NCBI GenBank assembly: GCA_030017815.1
Contig: JASEGX010000161.1
Coordinates: 1-5,512 of the forward strand
Origin: Thermodesulfobacteriota bacterium
GTDB taxonomy: Bacteria; Desulfobacterota; QYQD01
Length of the DNA stretch: 5,512 nt
Reading direction: 5' to 3'
This document shows, one piece after another, positions 1 through 5,420 of this stretch; positions within the stretch are counted from its first letter, which is position 1, and each line of letters starts with the position of its first letter. A model generated the notes under the pieces. The model did not search any database and was not told the DNA's origin. It worked only from the letters and a program-made list of their open reading frames with translations. The translations under genes were made by a program, and so were the position numbers.

Positions 1-1
1 A

Positions 2-133
2 GCGGTAGAGGATTATAAAAAAGGCAAGTCAAAGCTCCTTGGATTTTTCGTTGGGGAGGTAATGAAGAAGACCAAAGGCAAGGCCAATCCCGGCTTGGTA
101 AATGAGATGCTAACCGGGATGCTGCGCAAGTAA
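2..133 (+). CDS. gatB: Asp-tRNA(Asn)/Glu-tRNA(Gln) amidotransferase subunit B, C-terminal end (partial)
   Basis: An open frame enters from the left edge and stops at TAA 131-133, leaving the last 43 codons. The residues include LLGFFVGEVMKKTKGKANPG followed by a short tail, the conserved end of the YqeY-like C-terminal domain of GatB. That domain binds the tRNA while the GatCAB complex converts mischarged Glu-tRNA(Gln) or Asp-tRNA(Asn) to the amidated form in the cytoplasm. The G-K-A-N-P pattern is strongly typical of GatB and the frame ends where the family normally ends, so the gene looks intact at its 3' end. The catalytic-side domains lie outside the window. The next gene starts 10 nt downstream, which suggests co-transcription. 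The archaeal relative GatE shares this tail domain, but the bacterial gene neighbours favour GatB. Confidence 0.88.
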   Translation, partial: AVEDYKKGKSKLLGFFVGEVMKKTKGKANPGLVNEMLTGMLRK

Positions 134-143
134 AAGAGGGGAT

Positions 144-1184
144 ATGACGGCGGAGATTAAGACCATAGCCTGGGAAGACGGCCGGGTGGTGATGATCGAT
201 CAGCGCAAACTTCCCCGGAGGGAAGTCTATGTAGTCTGCCAGGACTACAGGAAGGTCATAGCGGCCATTAAGAAGATGGTTATCCGTGGGGCCCCGGCTA
301 TAGGTATTGCCGCTGCCATGGGGCTGGCTTTAGGCGCCGGAAAATTCAGGGGGAAAAGCCGTAAGGACTTCGACCGGAAATGGGCAACCATGTGCCGGGA
401 GATGGCCACAGCCAGGCCTACTGCTGTAAATCTTTTTTGGGCCATCGAACGTATGAACGGCGTGGTTAAGCAATCGTCTTCTGCCGGACCGGACGAACTG
501 GCCGGGCTGCTCCACAAGAAAGCAGAAACCATATTGGCCGAGGACGTGGCTGCTAACCGGCGCATGGGCGCATTCGGCCAGAAGTTACTGGCGGATGGGG
601 ATGTAGTCCTTACACATTGCAATGCCGGCGCACTGGCCACGGGTGGCTATGGTACCGCCTTAGGGGTGATCCGGGCCGCTCATGAAGCCGGAAAAAAGGT
701 CTCTGTCTTTGCCGACGAGACGCGCCCTTTTCTCCAGGGCGCCAGGCTTACGGCCTGGGAATTACAGAAATGTGATATCTCCGTGACGTTGATCAGTGAT
801 AACGCTGCGGGTCATCTCCTAAAAATGGGAAAGATTAATGCGGTTATTGTGGGCGCGGATCGCATTGCCGCTAACGGTGACGTGGCTAACAAAATCGGCA
901 CTTATTCTCTCTCCGTCCTGGCCAGGGAAAACGGCGTTCCTTTTTATGTGGCAGCCCCGGAGTCAACCATCGACCGCGCCTTATCTGAAGGTTATAAAAT
1001 ACCTATAGAGGAACGTTCGCCGGATGAGGTTACCCATTGTGGCGGCCGGAGGATAGCCCCAGAAGGGGTCTCTGCCCTTAACGTGGCTTTTGATGTCACA
1101 CCCAACGCCTACGTCACGGCTATTATCACGGAAAAAGGGATCTTCAGGGCACCGTACGAGGAAAGCTTGAAAGCGGGAAGCTAA
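144..1184 (+). CDS. mtnA: S-methyl-5-thioribose-1-phosphate isomerase
   Basis: The 346-aa product is a cytoplasmic isomerase that converts methylthioribose-1-phosphate to methylthioribulose-1-phosphate in the salvage of methylthioadenosine to methionine. The length is typical of the family. Visible signatures are RGAPAIG at residues 48-54, NLFWAIERM at 96-104, THCNAGALAT at 157-166 with the catalytic cysteine at 159, FADETRPFLQGARL at 189-202, and VGADRIAANGD at 236-246 with the catalytic aspartate at 239. Both catalytic residues are present, so it should be active. The fold is shared with eIF2B-alpha subunits and ribose-1,5-bisphosphate isomerase, but the CNAG and ADETRP motifs point to MtnA. 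The ATG at 144 follows a purine-rich AGAGGGG (135-141) after only a few bases. It lies 10 nt after gatB and is probably in the same operon. No other salvage gene (mtnP, mtnK, mtnB) is visible, so the precise pathway variant cannot be told from here. Confidence 0.94.
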   Translation: MTAEIKTIAWEDGRVVMIDQRKLPRREVYVVCQDYRKVIAAIKKMVIRGAPAIGIAAAMGLALGAGKFRGKSRKDFDRKWATMCREMATARPTAVNLFWAIERMNGVVKQSSSAGPDELAGLLHKKAETILAEDVAANRRMGAFGQKLLADGDVVLTHCNAGALATGGYGTALGVIRAAHEAGKKVSVFADETRPFLQGARLTAWELQKCDISVTLISDNAAGHLLKMGKINAVIVGADRIAANGDVANKIGTYSLSVLARENGVPFYVAAPESTIDRALSEGYKIPIEERSPDEVTHCGGRRIAPEGVSALNVAFDVTPNAYVTAIITEKGIFRAPYEESLKAGS

Positions 1185-1203
1185 GGAAACCTAAGCGTTC
1201 AAC

Positions 1204-1298
1204 TCACCGCGGAGAGCGCAGAGGGCGCCGAGATGAGACACAATCTAAACGAGGTATAGGAGTAATTTTCTCTGCGTTCTCAGCGTGCTCTGCGGTGA
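1204..1298. repeat. Imperfect inverted repeat (REP/MITE-like) between mtnA and ilvE
   Basis: Left arm 1204-1233 and right arm 1269-1298 are inverted copies. Counting by eye, 23 of 30 positions match, with a 35-nt loop between them. The outermost seven bases (TCACCGC inward) pair perfectly. The arms carry the CCGC-GAG-CGC-GAG pattern of a short intergenic repeat that I recognise as widespread in environmental bacterial genomes. It fills most of the 143-nt gap. There is no T-run after the right arm, so it does not look like a standard intrinsic terminator. In RNA it could form a long stem just ahead of the ilvE ribosome binding site. Confidence 0.75.
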
Positions 1299-1313
1299 CC
1301 AGTTACAATAAAC

Positions 1314-1319
1314 GAGGAG
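1314..1319 (+). promoter_or_regulatory. Ribosome binding site that fixes the ilvE start
   Basis: GAGGAG lies 8 nt before the ATG at 1328. It decides between that ATG and an in-frame upstream GTG at 1295, which would add 11 residues. The GTG sits inside the right arm of the inverted repeat and is preceded by repeat sequence with no Shine-Dalgarno match, so the ATG is preferred. Confidence 0.85.
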
Positions 1320-1327
1320 AGACTGTT

Positions 1328-2263
1328 ATGGTTCAGAAGGCGGAAAAGATCTGGTTAGACGGAAAATTTGTCAACTGGGACGAGGCCAATGTCCATATCC
1401 TTACCCACACCTTGCACTACGGTGTGGGAGTATTTGAGGGTATCCGCTGTTATCAATGTCATGATGGCTCATCGGCTGTATTCTGTCTAAATGAACATGT
1501 GGAACGGCTCTTTGATTCAGCACACATCCTCCAGCTCAACATACCGTTTTCACAGAGTGAAATCGCCCAGGCGATCCAAGATACGCTGAGGGTCAATGGC
1601 CAAAAGGAATCTTATATCCGGCCCATTGTTTTTATCGGGGACGGCGTGATGGGGGTTCACCCGCAGAACAACCCCATACGGGTGGCCATTATTACCTGGC
1701 CCTGGGGGGCCTATCTGGGTGAAGAAGGCCTTGCCAAAGGTATCCGGGTCAAGATATCCTCTTTTACGCGCCACCATGTCAATATCATGATGACCAAGGC
1801 CAAGGCCTGCGGCAATTATGTCAATTCCGTACTGGCCAAAAGAGAGGCAGTCCAGGATGGTTACGATGAGGCTATTCTTTTAGATCCAGAGGGCTACGTC
1901 TGCGAGGCCAGCGGTGAAAATATCTTCATCGTCAAACGGGGCATACTTAAGACACCACCCCTTACTTCCATATTGCCGGGCATTACGCGGCGTTGTGTGC
2001 TTACTATCGCGCGTGACCTGAAGATCCCGGTGGTGGAAGAACGTTTCTCCCGCGATGAGCTTTATATCGCCGATGAGGCATTTTTCTCCGGCACCGCGGC
2101 TGAACTGACGCCTATTCGTGAGGTGGACAACCGGGCTGTCGGCCAGGGTTCTCCCGGACCAATAACCCAGGCTATCCGCTCAATCTTTTTCGACGCCATT
2201 CGTGGTAAGAGCAAAAAATATAAACACTGGCTGTCCTATGTGAGTAAAAAAGCAACAAGCTGA
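1328..2263 (+). CDS. ilvE: Branched-chain amino acid aminotransferase (PLP fold type IV)
   Basis: The 311-aa product (from the ATG at 1328) transfers the amino group between leucine, isoleucine or valine and 2-oxoglutarate, the last step of branched-chain amino acid synthesis and the first of their breakdown. Visible signatures are LHYGVGVFEGIR at residues 29-40 (substrate-pocket tyrosine 31), YIRP at 96-99, TKAKACGNYVNS at 156-167 with the expected PLP-binding lysine at 159, EASGENIF at 193-200 with the cofactor-ring glutamate at 193, LPGIT at 216-220 and SGTAAELTP at 254-262. Length and motif order match bacterial IlvE. D-amino acid transaminase and aminodeoxychorismate lyase share the fold, but the FEGIR and SGTAAE blocks favour IlvE. 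A GTG at 1295 would lengthen the protein but lies in a repeat and lacks a ribosome site. It is 143 nt from mtnA, so linkage to the gatB-mtnA transcript is uncertain. Its TGA stop is embedded in the 7-bp repeat array that follows. Confidence 0.95.
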   Translation: MVQKAEKIWLDGKFVNWDEANVHILTHTLHYGVGVFEGIRCYQCHDGSSAVFCLNEHVERLFDSAHILQLNIPFSQSEIAQAIQDTLRVNGQKESYIRPIVFIGDGVMGVHPQNNPIRVAIITWPWGAYLGEEGLAKGIRVKISSFTRHHVNIMMTKAKACGNYVNSVLAKREAVQDGYDEAILLDPEGYVCEASGENIFIVKRGILKTPPLTSILPGITRRCVLTIARDLKIPVVEERFSRDELYIADEAFFSGTAAELTPIREVDNRAVGQGSPGPITQAIRSIFFDAIRGKSKKYKHWLSYVSKKATS

Positions 2264-2300
2264 AAGCTCAAGGCTGAAGGCTCAAAGCGGAAGGCGCGAA
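2259..2300 (+). repeat. Six degenerate 7-bp tandem units (GCTGAAG-type)
   Basis: The sequence reads as consecutive heptamers: GCTGAAA, GCTCAAG, GCTGAAG, GCTCAAA, GCGGAAG, GCGCGAA. The first unit overlaps the end of ilvE, so the TGA stop codon is inside it. The last unit ends 8 nt before the start of the truncated four-helix-bundle gene. Two similar units recur in opposite orientation at 2570-2584. Confidence 0.8.
2261..2275 (+). repeat. Left copy of a 15-bp inverted repeat bounding the repeat island
   Basis: TGAAAGCTCAAGGCT begins exactly at the ilvE stop codon. Its partner at 2570-2584, read on the minus strand, is TGAAAGCTGAAGGCT, identical at 14 of 15 positions, and begins exactly at the cooC stop codon. 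The two copies face each other across 294 nt. Confidence 0.75.
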
Positions 2301-2451
2301 ACATTTCCATGAAATTTGCCCATGAGAATTTGGAAGTATGGGATAAGGCGGTTGACTTTGCAGTTGAAGTTATTAATACCGTAGAGAACATATCTACAGA
2401 TCGAAGACATTATCGGTTACTACTCCGGCAATTAAATACCCGAATACTGTC

Positions 2452-2471
2452 ATTCCCGCGAAAGCGGGAAT
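2452..2471. repeat. ATTCCC-N8-GGGAAT hairpin repeat
   Basis: A perfect 8-bp stem, ATTCCCGC with GCGGGAAT, closes a GAAA tetraloop on the plus strand. The form ATTCCC-N8-GGGAAT is the same as the consensus I recall for the neisserial dRS3 repeat, and similar copies are scattered in many proteobacterial genomes. Shared form does not prove shared origin. Confidence 0.8.
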
Positions 2472-2486
2472 CCAACAAGGAACTGG

Positions 2487-2507
2487 ATGCCGGATCAAGT
2501 CCGGCAT
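2487..2507. repeat. ATGCCGGA / TCCGGCAT hairpin repeat
   Basis: A perfect 8-bp stem (2487-2494 with 2500-2507) encloses a 5-nt loop TCAAG. The surrounding CTGGATGCCGGA...TCCGGCATGAC string is another dispersed intergenic repeat type. Together with the neighbouring ATTCCC hairpin it makes a double-hairpin unit. Confidence 0.75.
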
Positions 2508-2569
2508 GACATTTTTTATGTATTTACCTGCCGGAGTATTAATTCAATCTCCACATCTTGAACTTCCAT

Positions 2570-2584
2570 AGCCTTCAGCTTTCA
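2570..2584 (-). repeat. Right copy of the 15-bp inverted repeat, at the cooC stop codon
   Basis: On the minus strand the sequence reads TGAAAGCTGAAGGCT, starting with the TGA stop of cooC (2584-2582). It contains two heptamer-type units, in opposite orientation to the array after ilvE. See the partner at 2261-2275. Confidence 0.75.
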
Positions 2585-3340
2585 TCTAATTAACGCATCA
2601 AATATCGCCTGTGCATCCTGCACCGCTGCCGATTCGGAGGGTAGATCCAGGAAGGACAGTTTCTTTAATTCGTAGGCGGCGATAAGAGTATCCTGCCTGA
2701 TGGTCCCGCCCAGAACCAATCCGGCTTTATTGATCTCCTCCCGTAACACCGGATCCAATCCGTCCGGGGTGCGATTCACGATGAGGACCTTCTTACCGAC
2801 CTGCACGTCTAAGTGCGTAGTGAGATCCGCAATGCGTTTGGCCGTCATTATGCCGCGCGGCCCCGGATCGGATACAGAAATCAATACGTCGATCTCGCGC
2901 AGATTGAGGCGGCTTAGATGCTCCATCCCGGCTTCGTTATCCACTATAACCGTCCGATAGTTTTTGGTTAGTATTTCCAGGTACTTGGCCAGGAGATTGT
3001 TGGCCGCGCAATAACATCCGGGTCCCTCAGGCTGACCCATGACCAGAAGATCAAAGCCCTTGGACTCGATTAAAGCCTCTTGCATCTTGTATTCGATATA
3101 GGTCTCCTTGGTCATACCGGTAGGAACAGCCGTCTTCATCTCATCTCTTATCTGCCCCAAAGTGCGTTCTACTTTCAGGCCGAGCAGTTCATTAAGATTG
3201 GCATTGGCGTCGGCGTCCACCACCAATACAGGCAGCAGATTTTTATTCAACAAATACCTTATCAGAAGAGCAGAGATGGTGGTCTTGCCCGTGCCGCCCT
3301 TACCCGCCATAGCTATGACGAAAGTCCGCAAGTTATCCAT
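2582..3340 (-). CDS. cooC: CooC/AcsF-family nickel-insertion ATPase for CO dehydrogenase / acetyl-CoA synthase
   Basis: The 252-aa product (from the ATG at 3340) is a MinD/ParA-type P-loop ATPase. Visible are the deviant Walker A motif GKGGTGKTT at residues 13-21, the VDADANANL segment at 41-49, the motif GPGCYCAANN at 106-115 with a CxC pair at C109 and C111, DNEAGMEHLSR at 134-144, and SVSDPGPRG at 156-164. In characterised CooC proteins the paired cysteines lie at the dimer interface and bind metal, and ATP-driven dimer changes deliver nickel to CO dehydrogenase. AcsF is the close relative serving the acetyl-CoA synthase A-cluster. Sequence by eye cannot separate CooC from AcsF. The start is chosen because GGGGTG (3352-3347) lies 6 nt before the ATG; an in-frame GTG at 3349 would add three residues but has no ribosome site. 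The start overlaps the end of the upstream acsV-like gene by 8 nt, so translation is probably coupled. The frame looks complete. Confidence 0.85.
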   Translation of the reverse strand: MDNLRTFVIAMAGKGGTGKTTISALLIRYLLNKNLLPVLVVDADANANLNELLGLKVERTLGQIRDEMKTAVPTGMTKETYIEYKMQEALIESKGFDLLVMGQPEGPGCYCAANNLLAKYLEILTKNYRTVIVDNEAGMEHLSRLNLREIDVLISVSDPGPRGIMTAKRIADLTTHLDVQVGKKVLIVNRTPDGLDPVLREEINKAGLVLGGTIRQDTLIAAYELKKLSFLDLPSESAAVQDAQAIFDALIR

Positions 3341-5252
3341 TTTGCGCACCCCAACAATTTATTCGTTTCCATACCAAGGGAAAGAGCTGACGATCAGTAT
3401 GGGGCAGAAAAAGGGAAGATATGTAATGTTCCATGAAACGCGGGTTTTCGCTTAATTCAAAGTTGGTCATCATGTTGGCTATTTTTTCACGCTCTTCCAT
3501 AACGTCCACGGAACAAATAGCGGCCTTTACCCCGAGAAGTGAGCCATTGCCCACAAAATAGAAACAATCCCTGGGCAGATCCGGGAGGAGGCCGATGGTA
3601 ACAGCCTGTTCGATATCCAGAAAACTGCCAAAGGCGCCGGCGATCAAAACGCGTTCTATGTCCGAAATAGACAGACCTACCGACTCGGCGAGGGTAAGAT
3701 AACCGGCGAACATGGCCCCCTTGGCCCGGATGAGATTTTCTATGTCCACCTCGGTAAGGACTATATCTTCCCCGGTGGCCGTATTTTCGCCATGCACGAT
3801 CACGTATTCGTTACCATCCCGGCCCTCACGTATGCGTCCTGTGCAAAGGCCACGGTTAAACTTACCCTGTTGGTCAATTATACATCCCTCCATAAGGCTA
3901 GCCACCAGGCTGATTAATCCTGTACCACAGATCCCTTTGGGCTTCGCCATACCGATAGCGACTATCATGGGCTCACAAGTTTCCGGATGTACATGTACGG
4001 CCTCGATAGCGCCGGGCATAGCCCGGAGGCCGTGCCTGATGCCGCCTCCTTCGAAGGCCGGGCCGGCGGAGCAGGAGGCGCATACGAGCCATTCCCGGTT
4101 TCCCAGGACGATTTCCCCGTTCGTGCCAATATCAATATACAGGGTGAGTTCCGGCCGTTCAAATATCCTGGAAGCGATCACCCCGGCTACAATATCCCCG
4201 CCCACATAACTGGCGACAGAAGGAAACATATCCAGGGAAACATAGGAAGGCACATCCAGACCGATTTCCCCGGCCCGAAGGCGGGGATAGGTCTTGGCCA
4301 CCGGCGTATAAGGGGCTTCCCGCAGGTATTTAGGATCCAGGCCCAGTAATAGATGGCTCATGGTCGTGTTACCGGCGGCGGAAATGTAGTATATGTTTTC
4401 TTTAGACACACCGGCTTTCTCAACTAATTCCTGGATGAGGGTGTTTAGTTTTTCTACCACCCTGGCCTGGAGAGCCTTAAGGCCGTCTCCTTTTTGCGAG
4501 AAGACAATACGGGATATGACATCTTCACCAAAACTTATCTGCGGGTTGTAATCTGATACCTCTGCGGCAACCTCCCCACTATTTAAGTCCACCAGATAGG
4601 TGCAAAGGGTGGTAGTGCCGACATCTATGGCTACCGCGTAATCTTTGGCCCTGGTATCTCCGGGTTCTATTTCTATAATGAGCGCCGGCCTCGGCGGATC
4701 ATAACGTAGGGTAGCCGTGACCGCCCAATCCTGCGCCCTTAATACATGAGGCAATCTGACAATAAGCGAGGGATCGATTTCTATCTCCGACAGACCAAAA
4801 CCGACCTTGAGCCCGCGCTTAAGGCGGGACAAATCACTTATATTGTCATGGGAACCAGGAGGAGATAGCAGCAGGAATTTTTTTTGCGCTACCGGTAAAA
4901 ACGGTCTGGAAATAAGCAGTCCCTCTCGACCGGCATCCCTGGCTATAGAAATCCCGGATGGGGGAATCTTCCGGGCTAGAGCGCCACGGTCGAGGTGTGA
5001 AACGCTAGGTATGGTTACCTCTACATCACCACGCACAAGGGTGTTACAGGCCTGCCAGTAACCGGCTTCGTCCTGTTCACCCATGACATTACCGTTTTCT
5101 ATCTTGACCTTACACCGTCCGCAGACTCCGGCCCCGCCACAAGAGGCATTGATGTGCACGCCCGCCATCATGGCTGCCTTTAACAGATTTTCTCCCGCGT
5201 CAACAAATACTTCTTTATTGTCCGGTAAAAAACGAATGCGACTTTTTGCCAT
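3333..5252 (-). CDS. acsV: RACo-like reductive activator of the corrinoid iron-sulfur protein (ferredoxin + ASKHA ATPase)
   Basis: The 639-aa product is close in length to characterised RACo, which uses ATP to drive an electron from a [2Fe-2S] cluster onto the inactive Co(II) corrinoid of the CODH/ACS methyl carrier. Residues 1 to about 90 form a plant-type ferredoxin domain with C38, C44, C47 and C69 (C-x5-C-x2-C-x21-C). A linker and middle region (about 95-205) follows, then an ASKHA (actin/Hsp70-like) ATPase domain. That domain shows AIDVGTTT at 208-215, AAGNTTMSHLLLG at 292-304, YIDIGTNGE at 372-380, SCSAGPAFEGGG at 393-404, GICGTGL at 440-446, IAGAFGSFLD at 537-546 and GNGSLLG at 568-574. 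The tail has FLPHTD at 615-620. ATG at 5252 is preceded by AGAAAGGA at close spacing, and the ferredoxin fold begins at once, so the start is sound. Related proteins activate corrinoids in O-demethylase systems; the adjoining cooC favours a CODH/ACS role. The symbol follows that inference. Confidence 0.85.
   Translation of the reverse strand: MAKSRIRFLPDNKEVFVDAGENLLKAAMMAGVHINASCGGAGVCGRCKVKIENGNVMGEQDEAGYWQACNTLVRGDVEVTIPSVSHLDRGALARKIPPSGISIARDAGREGLLISRPFLPVAQKKFLLLSPPGSHDNISDLSRLKRGLKVGFGLSEIEIDPSLIVRLPHVLRAQDWAVTATLRYDPPRPALIIEIEPGDTRAKDYAVAIDVGTTTLCTYLVDLNSGEVAAEVSDYNPQISFGEDVISRIVFSQKGDGLKALQARVVEKLNTLIQELVEKAGVSKENIYYISAAGNTTMSHLLLGLDPKYLREAPYTPVAKTYPRLRAGEIGLDVPSYVSLDMFPSVASYVGGDIVAGVIASRIFERPELTLYIDIGTNGEIVLGNREWLVCASCSAGPAFEGGGIRHGLRAMPGAIEAVHVHPETCEPMIVAIGMAKPKGICGTGLISLVASLMEGCIIDQQGKFNRGLCTGRIREGRDGNEYVIVHGENTATGEDIVLTEVDIENLIRAKGAMFAGYLTLAESVGLSISDIERVLIAGAFGSFLDIEQAVTIGLLPDLPRDCFYFVGNGSLLGVKAAICSVDVMEEREKIANMMTNFELSENPRFMEHYISSLFLPHTDRQLFPLVWKRINCWGAQNG
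3347..3352 (-). promoter_or_regulatory. Ribosome binding site that fixes the cooC start
   Basis: On the minus strand GGGGTG stands 6 nt before the ATG at 3340, inside the last codons of the acsV-like gene. It supports this ATG over the GTG at 3349, which overlaps the site itself. Confidence 0.65.
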
Positions 5253-5284
5253 GTTCCTTTCTCACTGGTATTTGTAGACGGGAT

Positions 5285-5312
5285 ATTATAACTGGAAATG
5301 CCTTGGGGTCAA
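5285..5312 (-). promoter_or_regulatory. Sigma-70 type promoter of the acsV-cooC operon
   Basis: On the minus strand the -35 box TTGACC (5312-5307) and a perfect -10 box TATAAT (5290-5285) are separated by 16 nt. Transcription would start near 5278, giving a leader of about 25 nt before the ATG at 5252. That short leader leaves no room for a riboswitch. No clear -24/-12 (sigma-54) site is seen. Confidence 0.75.
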
Positions 5313-5377
5313 TGGAATAGATTTCCCTGGAGCAAACAGGCGGATTCAGACCTGCTTTATATTGAGAAAAAAGAGAG

Positions 5378-5420
5378 CGGTTTAGCGCCTGGAAAAATTC
5401 TAGGCGCTAAAACTAAACCG
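5378..5420. terminator. Strong hairpin upstream of the acsV promoter; possible terminator
   Basis: TTTAGCGCCT (5381-5390) pairs perfectly with AGGCGCTAAA (5402-5411). On the plus-strand RNA the stem extends inward by G-U, G-C and two A-U pairs to an AAA loop, about 14 pairs in all. CGG (5378-5380) can also pair with CCG (5418-5420) across a bulge. T-runs lie on both sides, but not directly adjacent: TTTTT at 5422-5426 on plus, and six T on minus opposite 5367-5372. It could end transcripts entering from beyond the right edge, or be an operator-like palindrome. It lies upstream of the acsV promoter, so it would not be in the acsV mRNA. Confidence 0.45.

Larger units (their letters stand above)
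2309..2509 (+). pseudogene. Truncated four-helix-bundle (23S rRNA intervening-sequence type) protein gene
   Basis: The reading frame gives 66 residues, but only about the first 37 look like real protein. The block NLEVWDKAVDFAVEV at residues 7-21 followed by DRRHYRL at 31-37 matches, from memory, the start of the small four-helix-bundle proteins first seen in 23S rRNA intervening sequences, which normally run to about 115-130 aa. After residue 37 the frame enters an inverted-repeat element at about 2421. The rest, including SFPRKRES at 48-55, is only translated palindromic repeat, and the stop lies in the second hairpin. The helix-bundle core and the usual NIAEG-type segment are missing, so the gene is almost certainly broken. 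There is no good ribosome site. The molecular role of the intact family is not settled. It could be annotated as a small hypothetical gene, but I would call it a remnant. Confidence 0.7.
2448..2517 (+). terminator. Possible intrinsic terminator for ilvE inside the repeat element
   Basis: On the plus strand an outer stem TGTCAT (2448-2453) pairs with ATGACA (2506-2511). It encloses or competes with the ATGCCGGA/TCCGGCAT hairpin, and six T residues follow directly at 2512-2517. Hairpin plus T-run fits a Rho-independent terminator for ilvE transcripts. On the minus strand no T-run follows, so it would not serve cooC the same way. Confidence 0.45.
2421..2538. mobile_element. 118-bp MITE-like palindromic element with terminal inverted repeats
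   Basis: Terminal inverted repeats at 2421-2438 (TACTCCGGCAATTAAATA) and 2521-2538 match at 16 of 18 positions. Between them are two hairpins built from commonly dispersed repeat sequences: ATTCCCGC/GCGGGAAT (2452-2471) and ATGCCGGA/TCCGGCAT (2487-2507). No transposase is encoded, so any movement would have needed help from elsewhere. The left end coincides with the point where the four-helix-bundle gene loses family similarity, which suggests insertion into that gene. A target duplication is not clear: TTA occurs one base outside the left end (2417-2419) and directly after the right end (2539-2541), but three bases are weak evidence. Confidence 0.65.

Noticed and set aside
245..640. 131-codon minus-strand frame inside mtnA
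   Set aside because: Antisense shadow of clearly conserved MtnA motifs, with no plausible start context.
1304..1309. TACAAT as a -10 box for ilvE
   Set aside because: The start point would fall at about 1316, inside the Shine-Dalgarno sequence, and no -35 box lies at the right distance.
1295..1327. In-frame GTG extension of ilvE by 11 codons
   Set aside because: It starts in the inverted repeat arm, has no ribosome site, and the family begins at the downstream ATG, which has GAGGAG 8 nt ahead.
2259..2584. CRISPR array or integron attachment site
   Set aside because: The heptamers are short, degenerate and without spacers; there are no cas or integrase genes, and the hairpins do not have attC organisation.
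3080..3455. Two overlapping plus-strand frames of about 115 codons opposite cooC
   Set aside because: Both are antisense to conserved Walker A and neighbouring motifs, show no recognisable protein pattern, and overlap each other.
3712..4209. 165-codon open frame on plus opposite the acsV-like gene
   Set aside because: It lies wholly antisense to strong ASKHA domain motifs, has no family resemblance, and is rich in Pro, Arg and Ser as expected of a shadow frame.
5253..5278. Riboswitch (for example cobalamin) in the acsV leader
   Set aside because: The leader from the predicted start is only about 25 nt, and no B12-box-like sequence is seen upstream.
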